29,992 bases of DNA, from the NCBI GenBank assembly GCA_050741255.1, contig JBOIEQ010000043.1, positions 1 to 29,992 of the forward strand, read 5' to 3'. This stretch comes from CAZXNF01 sp050741255 (lineage in GTDB: Bacteria > Pseudomonadota > Gammaproteobacteria > Burkholderiales > SG8-41). Numbering within the stretch: position 1 is the stretch's first letter; the number at the start of each line of letters is the position of its first letter. A model generated the notes under the pieces. The model was given only the letters and a program-made list of their open reading frames with translations. It had not been told where the DNA came from and did not search any database. The position numbers were made by a program, and so were the translations under genes. Positions 8,039 to 14,944 of this stretch are shown here, in pieces.

Positions 8039-8869
8039 ATGTCCCTGCTCCGATCATTATTCTCCCGCCGGAAATTGGCGGCCGATCCGCGCAAGTCTGC
8101 GAAGGCCTTCGTCACGCTTGAGCAGTACGAGCAGATACAGCCGACGGCGACGCTCACCGACGGCGACATCGAAGTGGTTTTTTGCACCCCCAGCCAGCAC
8201 ACCAAATGGCGCATTGACAGCTTCTTCACCAAGGAACCGGACACACTGGAATGGATCCGGGGGTTTTCCGCCGGCGAAATACTGGTTGATGTTGGTGCCA
8301 ACATCGGGATGTACAGCGTGTGGGCGGCGAAGACCCGGGACGTGCGCGTCTTCGCATTCGAGCCCGAGTCGCAAAACTACGCCCTGCTGTATCGCAACAT
8401 CGTGGCCAACGAACTGGCACAACAGGTCACCGGATACTGCCTGGCGTTGGCGGAGACCTCCCGCTACGACAGGCTGCATCTGAGCCACTTCCTTTTGGGC
8501 GGTTCCGGCCACATGTTTGGACTTGAGGCCGATTATCAGTTGCGGCCACGCCCCTCGGCAGTGTCACAAGGCTGCGTCTCGGCGACGCTGGACGAACTGG
8601 TCGCCTGCGGCGCCGTGGAGGCTCCCCACTACATCAAGCTGGATGTCGATGGCCTGGAGCACGCCGTATTGGCCGGTGCGCGGGGCACCTTGCGCAGCAC
8701 CCGGCTGAAATCGGTGCTGGTCGAAATCAATACCCGGCTGGCGGAGCATCGGGCGCTGATCGATGAGATGAAAGCCCTGGGGTTCACTTACTCCGAGGCA
8801 CAGGTGGCGCGCGCGATGCGCACCAGCGGGGATTTCGAGGGATGCGCGAATCATGTCTTCTTTCGCTGA
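8039..8869 (+). CDS. FkbM-family SAM-dependent methyltransferase
   Basis: The 276-residue protein has the FkbM methyltransferase core. EILVDVGANIGMYSVWAA (about residues 80-97) is the SAM-binding loop, FAFEPESQNYALL holds the acidic residue that contacts the SAM ribose, and HYIKLDVDGLEHAVLAGA near residue 200 is the family's late signature. FkbM enzymes O-methylate sugars or polyketides, and in glycan loci they usually cap or decorate sugars. The N-terminal 60 residues are basic and look like a linker. The start is ATG 8039, with a GGGAG stretch some 14 bases upstream. The 3' end overlaps the oxygenase gene by 17 bases. It is a stand-alone relative of the methyltransferase half of the fusion at 1983-3314, though the two are clearly diverged. 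Confidence 0.87.
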   Translation: MSLLRSLFSRRKLAADPRKSAKAFVTLEQYEQIQPTATLTDGDIEVVFCTPSQHTKWRIDSFFTKEPDTLEWIRGFSAGEILVDVGANIGMYSVWAAKTRDVRVFAFEPESQNYALLYRNIVANELAQQVTGYCLALAETSRYDRLHLSHFLLGGSGHMFGLEADYQLRPRPSAVSQGCVSATLDELVACGAVEAPHYIKLDVDGLEHAVLAGARGTLRSTRLKSVLVEINTRLAEHRALIDEMKALGFTYSEAQVARAMRTSGDFEGCANHVFFR

Positions 8870-9692
8870 AGAACACGTGCTCTACCGCATCGCCAACGCG
8901 GTACTGCGGGAGCATCCCTATCCGCACTTGTACGTTGAGGACGTATTTCCGGCCGACTATTATTCGGCCATGCGTGCCCACTGGCCGGGCACGGAATCAC
9001 TGCACACCCTGGACCAGTACGGGCGCGTACCGGAGGGCGCCTACCCGGAACGCTTCGCAATGCCACTGGACGCTGGTGGCATCGGGAGCCTGCCACCGGA
9101 CAAACAGGCATTCTGGGGCGGACTCGAAACATGGATGCTGACCGACCATTTTGTCCGCGCCCTGGTCGACAAGTTCAAATCCCATGTGGAAGCGCGCTTC
9201 GAGCGGCCGGCCGCAGCCTGTCAGTTCGAGTGCGAGGCGCTCGTCGTGCGGGACCGGACCAATTACGCGATCGGTCCGCACACGGACTCGCCCCACCGGC
9301 TGCTCTCGCTGCTGTTTTACTGCCCTGACGACGATCGTCGCAGCCATCTGGGCACCTCGATTTACGCGCCCAAGGATCCGCAATTCCGCTGCCGGGGCGG
9401 TCCGCACTATCCCCACGACTGGTTCAACCGGGTCGTGACCATGCCCTACCGGCCCAACTCGCTGTTCGCCTTTTTCAAGACCGACCACTCCTTTCACGGC
9501 GTGGAAAAAATCGAGGATGCGGACGTGGAGCGCGACGTGCTGCTCTACGATATCCGTGTGCCCAAGTCGGGACCGGACCGGATCGTCCGCGCTGCGCAGG
9601 CCTCGGGCGGCGGCATGGGATTGGGGCTTAAACTGCTGAAAGGCCTGTGGCGTGGACGCAAGCCACCGTCGGGAAACCAGGAGAACACATGA
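8853..9692 (+). CDS. 2-oxoglutarate/Fe(II)-dependent oxygenase-like protein
   Basis: The 279-residue protein has the hallmarks of a double-stranded beta-helix 2OG-Fe(II) oxygenase. There is an H-x-D pair at His143-Thr-Asp145 (in IGPHTDSPHRL), a distal His at residue 215 (HSFHGVEK), and Arg227, which could bind the 2OG carboxylate. The N-terminal segment (HPYPHLYVEDVFPADYYSAM) resembles the lead-in of prolyl-hydroxylase-like bacterial members. The substrate is unknown. Its place between an FkbM methyltransferase and the glycosyltransferase cluster suggests hydroxylation of a sugar or of a glycosylated side chain. The start is ATG 8853, inside the end of the methyltransferase gene, and the stop TGA overlaps the next gene's ATG, so all three are probably co-translated. 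Confidence 0.78.
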   Translation: MSSFAEEHVLYRIANAVLREHPYPHLYVEDVFPADYYSAMRAHWPGTESLHTLDQYGRVPEGAYPERFAMPLDAGGIGSLPPDKQAFWGGLETWMLTDHFVRALVDKFKSHVEARFERPAAACQFECEALVVRDRTNYAIGPHTDSPHRLLSLLFYCPDDDRRSHLGTSIYAPKDPQFRCRGGPHYPHDWFNRVVTMPYRPNSLFAFFKTDHSFHGVEKIEDADVERDVLLYDIRVPKSGPDRIVRAAQASGGGMGLGLKLLKGLWRGRKPPSGNQENT

Positions 9693-10006
9693 TGGGCATG
9701 TTCGGATCGGTATCAGGCAAGGACATCGACGTCTTCGCCAAGGAACTTGCAGTGGAGATTTCCAAGCGCTATCCGCCGGCGCTCGACAAGGGCAGCCAGC
9801 GCCGGGTGTCGCAGAAACGGCTGACCACGATCCTCGAGGAAACTTTCGTCAAGGCCTCGGCGTTCCGGCAGGAGCACAACCTCGGCGTCTACAAGAAAGC
9901 GCGCCTGGGCAACACCTTCCGCTGGGAACTCGAGGAACTGGGCTACAGCAAACCGTTCATCGAGGTCGCGACCGAGGGCTTGATCGTCTACATCACCCGC
10001 AAATAA
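9689..10006 (+). CDS. Small conserved-looking protein of unknown function
   Basis: The 105-residue protein starts at ATG 9689, which overlaps the stop of the oxygenase gene (ATGA) and is preceded by CCAGGAG at good spacing. That is why I reject longer in-frame starts from 9647. It is soluble, charged and without Cys. The N-terminal half is helical (VFAKELAVEISKRYPPALD, then RRVSQKRLTTILEETF), and the second half is a compact Y/R/F-rich block (YKKARLGNTFRWELEELGY, then EVATEGLIVYIT). I do not recognise the family. Tight coupling to the FkbM-oxygenase pair suggests an accessory role with them, but that rests on position only. Confidence 0.75.
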   Translation: MMGMFGSVSGKDIDVFAKELAVEISKRYPPALDKGSQRRVSQKRLTTILEETFVKASAFRQEHNLGVYKKARLGNTFRWELEELGYSKPFIEVATEGLIVYITRK

Positions 10007-10017
10007 TGCCCCTCGCG

Positions 10018-10036
10018 ACGGCGGGATTCCCGCCGT
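10018..10036. terminator. Perfect hairpin between convergent genes
   Basis: ACGGCGGG (10018-10025), a three-base loop ATT, and CCCGCCGT (10029-10036) form a perfect 8-bp GC-rich stem in the 30-base gap between the stop of the 105-aa gene and the stop of the HD-GYP gene. Its place between converging transcripts fits a bidirectional terminator. There is no T-tract on either side, so intrinsic termination would be inefficient. Confidence 0.55.
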
Positions 10037-11671
10037 TCACGCCGCCGGCGGCGCGACGTAGCCGGGGATCCGCGCAGGATCCACTTCGTCGATCTGCGCC
10101 GGGTCGAGAAACTGCTTGGCGTATTTCAAGTACACCTTGTCCCACATGAAAACGTCGAACAGGTCGGGATCGACGTGTCCTTCCAGTTTGAAGCGGCCCA
10201 GGATGGCGAGCGATGCCGACAGCGTCTTGCCCGGCTTGTAGGGCCGGTCCTTGGCGGTCAGCGCTTCGAAGATGTCGGCGATGCCCATGCAGCGCGCCTG
10301 CACCGACATCTGGTCGCGCGTCAGTCCGCGCGGGTAACCCTTGCCGTCCATGCGCTCGTGGTGGCCGCCGGCGTACTCGGGCACGTTCTTCAGGTGCTTG
10401 GGCCACGGCAGCGCCTCCAGCATCTCGATCGTAACCTCGATGTGATGATTGATGATGTGGCGTTCCTCCGCGGTCAGCGTCCCGCGCCGGATCGTCAGGT
10501 TCCCGAGTTCTTCCGCGGTCAGGAAATCCACTTCCCGGCCTTCCTCGTCACGCCAGCGGTACTTGCGCGCGATCATCTCCACGCGGGCGACGTCGGCGTC
10601 CTTCATCGCCTCGCCCCCGACGTTCGCGCGCCGCAGGAACGTGCGGTCCTCGTCGATCTCCCGCAAGCGTGCTGCGAGCGCCCCGGCCGCGCCGGCATCG
10701 CCCGCCGCCTGCGCGCGCAGCGACGCGATTTCCGCGTCGCGCTTGACCACCTCGAAACGGGTGTCCACGAGATGCACCCGGTCGAAGATGGTCTCCAGCT
10801 TGGTCGACTTGTCGACCACGTGCACCGGCGTCGTCACCTTGCCGCAGTCGTGGAGGAGGCCGGCGATCTTCAGCTCGTAGCGGTCCTTGTCGGTCATCCG
10901 GAAGTCCTTCAGCGGACCGACCTTGACCTCGTTGACCGCGTCCGCCAGCAACATGGTCAACACCGGCACGCGCTCGCAGTGCCCGCCGGTATACGGCGAC
11001 TTGTCGTCGATCGCCGCGTTGATCAGGTTGATAAAACTTTCGAACAGGTTCTCCAGATGGCTGATCAGGAGCCGGTTCGTCAGCGCGATCGCGGCCTGCG
11101 AGGCGAGCGATTCGGCCAGTTGCTGGTCCTCCGACGAGAAGGGGATCACTTCGCCGGTGCGCCGGTCCTTGGCGTTGAGCAGTTGCAGAATGCCGATGAC
11201 CTCGTTCTCGTGATTTTTCATCGGCACCGTGAGGAAGGACTTCGAGCGGTAGCCGGTCTTCTTGTCGAAATTCTTGGTGCCCGAGAAGTCGAAACCCTCC
11301 TCGGTGTACGCGTCCGCGATGTTCACCGAGCGGTCGTGGTGATAGGCGTAGGCGGCGACCATCGAGAGGATGGGCTGGCCGTCCTTGTCGTAGAGATTGA
11401 CGGGGTAAAACGGGATTTCGACGCCGCTGGTGCCGCCCATGGCGATGCCGAGCGTGTCGTTGCGCATGATCTCGAACTTGAGCGCCCGCTCGTCGGTCAT
11501 GCGGTAGAGCGTGCCGCCGTCCGCGTTGGTGACCTCCTTGGCGGCAAGCAGGATCGCTTCCAGCAGCTTGCTGAGGTTGGTCTCTTTGGAGAGCGCCGCC
11601 CCGATGCGGTTCAGCTGGTCCAGCCGCCGCAGCAGGTCGCCGGATTCCGGCAGGCGCTCAACCTGGTTCAC
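10037..11671 (-). CDS. GAF - HD-GYP cyclic-di-GMP phosphodiesterase-like protein
   Basis: The 544-residue protein has an N-terminal GAF domain (about residues 15-190) and a C-terminal HD-GYP domain (about 210-500). HD-GYP proteins hydrolyse c-di-GMP at a di- or tri-iron centre. The metal-binding blocks are present: GLLHDCGKVTTP near residue 270, INHHIEVT, and HHERMDGKGYPRGL near 435, which is the GYP signature. Two features are unusual. The usual HDIGK is HDCGK, and about 165 residues separate HD from GYP, far more than the usual 60-70; the insert contains an Ala-rich, possibly coiled segment. The GAF has KTGYRSKSFL and LNAKDRRTG...FSSEDQ, resembling cyclic-nucleotide GAFs. The start is GTG 11671 behind GAAGGGG. 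It lies 24 bases after the GspE-like gene and is the last gene of the minus-strand run. Confidence 0.88.
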   Translation of the reverse strand: MNQVERLPESGDLLRRLDQLNRIGAALSKETNLSKLLEAILLAAKEVTNADGGTLYRMTDERALKFEIMRNDTLGIAMGGTSGVEIPFYPVNLYDKDGQPILSMVAAYAYHHDRSVNIADAYTEEGFDFSGTKNFDKKTGYRSKSFLTVPMKNHENEVIGILQLLNAKDRRTGEVIPFSSEDQQLAESLASQAAIALTNRLLISHLENLFESFINLINAAIDDKSPYTGGHCERVPVLTMLLADAVNEVKVGPLKDFRMTDKDRYELKIAGLLHDCGKVTTPVHVVDKSTKLETIFDRVHLVDTRFEVVKRDAEIASLRAQAAGDAGAAGALAARLREIDEDRTFLRRANVGGEAMKDADVARVEMIARKYRWRDEEGREVDFLTAEELGNLTIRRGTLTAEERHIINHHIEVTIEMLEALPWPKHLKNVPEYAGGHHERMDGKGYPRGLTRDQMSVQARCMGIADIFEALTAKDRPYKPGKTLSASLAILGRFKLEGHVDPDLFDVFMWDKVYLKYAKQFLDPAQIDEVDPARIPGYVAPPAA

Positions 11672-11695
11672 CGCAGCACCCCTTCGCCCTGCGGC

Positions 11696-14089
11696 TTACT
11701 TGATACAGACCGCGCGGACCTGCGCGATGTCGGTGATGCCCGCGAGCACTTTCTCGATGCCGTCCATCTTCAGGGTGCGCATGCCGCTTTCGAGCGCGGT
11801 GGCGAACATCTCGGCGACGCGCGCGTGCTCCTGAATATTCTTCTTCAGCTCATCGGTGCCGACCAGGAGCTCGTGCAGGCCGACCCGGCCCTTGTAGCCG
11901 GTCTTGCCGCAGGTATCGCAGCCGGTAGCCGTCTGGAGGGTGATCTCGCCCTGCTCGTTGCCGAACTCCTTGCGCCAGGCATCGAACTGCGCGGCGCGCG
12001 ACTTCTTCGGGTCTTTTTTCCACGTATCCGTGTTCATCAACTCGAGGGAGTACTCGTCCATCAGTTTGTCGAGTTCTTCCTGGGTGGCGACGTGCGGCTT
12101 CTTGCACTTGCACAGGCGCTTGGCCAGACGCTGGGCGAGAATGCCGAGCAGCGCATCGGCGAAGTTGAAGGGGTCCATGCCCATGTCGAGCAACCGGATG
12201 ATCGATTCCGGCGCGCTGTTCGTATGCAGAGTGGCGAACACCAAGTGGCCGGTCAGCGAGGCTTCGATGCCGGTGCTGACGGTCTCCTTGTCGCGCATCT
12301 CGCCGACCATGATGATGTCCGGATCGGCCCGCAGGAAGGCCTTCATGGCGATGGCGAAGGTCAGCCCCGCTTTCGGGTTCATCTGCACCTGGCGCAGGCC
12401 GCGCTGCGTGATCTCTACCGGATCCTCAGCGGTCCAGATCTTGGTATCCGTGGTGTTGAGATAGCCGAGCACGGAGTGCAGCGTGGTGGTCTTGCCGGAG
12501 CCGGTCGGGCCGCACACGAAGAACAGGCCATACGGCTTGGACACCACCTCTTTACAGACTTCGAGGTTGTGCCGCGACAGGCCGAGCTTGTCGAGCGGGA
12601 TCGGCTCGCCGGCGGCGAGGATCCGCATCACGATGTCCTCGACGCCGCCCTGCGAAGGGATGGTCGCCACCCGCAGCTCGATATCGAGCGGTCCCCAGCG
12701 CTTGAACTTGATCTTGCCGTCCTGCGGTTTGCGGCGCTCGGAAATGTCGAGATCGCACATGATCTTCAGGCGTGCCGCGATCGCACTGCGATAGGCCGCC
12801 GGCACCGAGATGTACGGCACCAGGGAGCCGTCCTTGCGAAAGCGGATCTCGGTCTTCTGCTTGCCGGGATAAGGTTCGACGTGGATGTCCGACGCCCCCT
12901 GCTGGTAGGCGTCGATGATGACCTTGTTGACGAGCTTCACGACCTCGTTGTCAGAGGCTGCGGAGGCCGCGTCCTCGTTGGCTTCGTCGCTCTCCCCTTC
13001 CTCCGTACCCATGCCGTCGAGCAAGTCGCCGATCGAGCTGCCGTCGTCGACAACGCCACTCGCCGCGCCGCTGGCACCGAAGAACTGGTCGAGCGTGGCT
13101 ACGAACTCGCGCTGGGTGGAGACCTTGAAGATCGCCTTGGCCTTCGGAAAAACGTTGTTGACCATGCGCGAACCACGAACCTTCTCGGGGTCGGTGGTCA
13201 TCACGAACAGCCCGTCCTTGGTGTCCTCCAGAGGCAACCAGCCACTGGACTCCAGGAACTCGCGACTGATGTTTTTCAGCAGGTCAAACGGCTTGACACG
13301 ATCGGTCTTGAACGCCTCATACGGCACACCGAAATAGGCGGCCAGCGCATCGCCGATCGGCCCGGCCTTGACCTGGAACTCCTCCATCAGCACGGTTTCA
13401 ATGTCGAGGTTCTTGCGCCGCGAAGACCGCGCCGCGAGTTCCAGTTCCTCGGCGGTGATGACGGCATTGGTGACGAGCTGGTCGTACTTGCCGCGGATGG
13501 ACACCTGCTGCGGGTGCGCCCGCTGTCGAAAGGCGATCGACAGCGTCTCGCACAGGTGCATCATGCCCTCTTCCATCACCGGCGGAAAAGGCTGGCCGCT
13601 CTTCGCGTTGATGAGCTGGACGACGCCGACCAGTTCCTTGGTCTGTGGATCGGACACCGGGCCCACCAGCATCTGCTTGGTACGGTAGCCGGTCTTGAGG
13701 TCCACCTGCTTGAGGAAATTCAGTTGCGGGCTGTAGGCCTTCAACTCCTTGTCGTCGTAGACGTCCCGGATATTGATGACCTTCTTGTTGACCGCGACGA
13801 AGCCGGCGATGCTCTGATCGTTGATCGGGAGTCGCAGGTCCTTGAACGAGACCAGCCCGGTCTTGATCTTCGAGATGATCGACTGCTTGTCCTCGGACAG
13901 CGCGTAGATCGTCAGCCGGTCGGCGTTGAACAGGCCGGTGATTTCCTGCGACAGTTCCAGCATGATCTCGTCGAGATTGCTGGTCGCATGGATCTTGTTG
14001 GTGACGGCCTGCAGGCCCTTCGAGAAGACCAGCTTCTCGGCAAGATTGTCCGCGCCGGCCGGCTTGGTGGTTTCCAGTACGCTCGCCAT
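11696..14089 (-). CDS. GAF - GspE/PilB-like secretion or pilus ATPase (orphan)
   Basis: The 797-residue protein has a GAF domain at about 25-185 (with KTGYRTKQML and VVQLINAKSGQPF). A GspE N-terminal-like segment covers about 195-290, an acidic Ser/Ala linker follows, and the hexameric ATPase core runs from about 370. The core has GASDIHVEP, Walker A GPTGSGKTTT (about 526-535), the Asp box TAEDPVE, Walker B IIMVGEMRD and the His box ATLHTNSA. Such ATPases drive type II secretion or type IV pilus assembly at the inner membrane. The zinc-binding region is odd: the first pair is C-x-C (LCKCKK) rather than C-x-x-C, with about 60 extra residues before CDTCGKTGYKGR. The start is ATG 14089 with AGAGG. 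No pilin, GspF/PilC or secretin genes are nearby, so its machine is elsewhere or it has a regulatory role. Confidence 0.88.
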   Translation of the reverse strand: MASVLETTKPAGADNLAEKLVFSKGLQAVTNKIHATSNLDEIMLELSQEITGLFNADRLTIYALSEDKQSIISKIKTGLVSFKDLRLPINDQSIAGFVAVNKKVINIRDVYDDKELKAYSPQLNFLKQVDLKTGYRTKQMLVGPVSDPQTKELVGVVQLINAKSGQPFPPVMEEGMMHLCETLSIAFRQRAHPQQVSIRGKYDQLVTNAVITAEELELAARSSRRKNLDIETVLMEEFQVKAGPIGDALAAYFGVPYEAFKTDRVKPFDLLKNISREFLESSGWLPLEDTKDGLFVMTTDPEKVRGSRMVNNVFPKAKAIFKVSTQREFVATLDQFFGASGAASGVVDDGSSIGDLLDGMGTEEGESDEANEDAASAASDNEVVKLVNKVIIDAYQQGASDIHVEPYPGKQKTEIRFRKDGSLVPYISVPAAYRSAIAARLKIMCDLDISERRKPQDGKIKFKRWGPLDIELRVATIPSQGGVEDIVMRILAAGEPIPLDKLGLSRHNLEVCKEVVSKPYGLFFVCGPTGSGKTTTLHSVLGYLNTTDTKIWTAEDPVEITQRGLRQVQMNPKAGLTFAIAMKAFLRADPDIIMVGEMRDKETVSTGIEASLTGHLVFATLHTNSAPESIIRLLDMGMDPFNFADALLGILAQRLAKRLCKCKKPHVATQEELDKLMDEYSLELMNTDTWKKDPKKSRAAQFDAWRKEFGNEQGEITLQTATGCDTCGKTGYKGRVGLHELLVGTDELKKNIQEHARVAEMFATALESGMRTLKMDGIEKVLAGITDIAQVRAVCIK

Positions 14090-14159
14090 AAACAACCTCT
14101 TTGCCGTGAACAGCAGGGCGGGGCTTCAGCGGCCCCTCCCCCGCCATGCCCAAAAATTG

Positions 14160-14927
14160 TTAAAAGTCGAACACCTGATTGTTTTCGAGCATGCGCGGCG
14201 CATACCGACCGGCACACTCGACAATTTCCTGCATTGTAACCTCGGCCTCGCCGGGCTTGAGGTGCGTGATGTACACCGCCGCCTCGCGGGTCAGATGGGC
14301 CAGTTCCTCCGCCAGCAGGCTCGGGCACAGGTGCTTGGAGGCCACCGCCAAGTCCTTCTCGCTGTTGCGAAAAGCAGTTTCGATGATCAGCGTCCGCAGG
14401 TTTTCGATGCGGTTTACCGCGGCCCACAGCGGCGGGTTGACGGTCGTATCCCCGGTGAACACCAGGCTCGCCTGGCCGGAATCGAGGTGGTAGCCCACGG
14501 CCGGCACGACGTGGTTGGCCGGCAGCGGCGTGATGCACCGGCCGCCGGGCAGGGCCACCGTCTTCCCCACCTGCACGCTTGCGTAGCGCAGGAAAGGCTT
14601 CGCGGCATCCGGGATCTGGGTGAAGTCCGGCCACAGCTTCCAGTTGAAGAGGTGCTGGCGCAGCACCTCCAGCACCGGGTCGATGGCATGCACGACGATC
14701 GGCCGATCGCGCATCCAGCCCACCGTATCCAGCAGGAAGGGGATGGAGGTCACGTGATCGAGGTGGGCATGCGTGACGAACACGTGGTCGATCTTCGCCA
14801 GCGCGGCCATGTCGAGATCGCCCACGCCCGTGCCGGCGTCGATCAGGACGTCGTCATCGAGCAGGAAGGAGGTGGTGCGCAATGCGCCACCGATCCCACC
14901 GCTGCAACCGAGCACCTTGAGCCGCAT
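14160..14927 (-). CDS. Metallo-beta-lactamase-fold cyclic-nucleotide phosphodiesterase-like hydrolase
   Basis: The 255-residue protein has the metal-binding motif VTHAHLDHVTSIPFLL (His-x-His-x-Asp-His near residue 52), a second ligand in ANHVVPAVGY, the bridging Asp in LVFTGDTTVNP and a late His in YITHLKPGE. The start MRLKVLGCSGGIG and the LIDAGTG block match class II cAMP phosphodiesterases and related MBL hydrolases. The expected reaction is hydrolysis of a 3',5'-cyclic nucleotide. The call is strengthened by the adenylate cyclase gene ending only 17 bases upstream, so maker and breaker of the same messenger are probably co-expressed. There is no signal peptide, so it is cytoplasmic. The start is ATG 14927 with GGAGACGG. 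Other MBL activities cannot be excluded from sequence alone. Confidence 0.8.
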   Translation of the reverse strand: MRLKVLGCSGGIGGALRTTSFLLDDDVLIDAGTGVGDLDMAALAKIDHVFVTHAHLDHVTSIPFLLDTVGWMRDRPIVVHAIDPVLEVLRQHLFNWKLWPDFTQIPDAAKPFLRYASVQVGKTVALPGGRCITPLPANHVVPAVGYHLDSGQASLVFTGDTTVNPPLWAAVNRIENLRTLIIETAFRNSEKDLAVASKHLCPSLLAEELAHLTREAAVYITHLKPGEAEVTMQEIVECAGRYAPRMLENNQVFDF

Positions 14928-14944
14928 GCTGATTCCGTCTCCGG

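Noticed and set aside
13200..13520. c-di-GMP binding by the GspE N-terminal domain of the orphan ATPase
   Set aside because: The RLG-x-x-L...G-x-I...L-x-x-A-L-x-x-Q pattern of MshE-type domains is not kept; the segment reads KYDQLVTNAVITAEELELA. Direct c-di-GMP binding there is not supported.
10175..14239. A very long plus-strand open frame antisense to the HD-GYP and GspE-like genes
   Set aside because: It spans two well-recognised minus-strand genes and the gap between them, and its translation has no recognisable domain. High-GC codon bias commonly leaves such antisense frames open.
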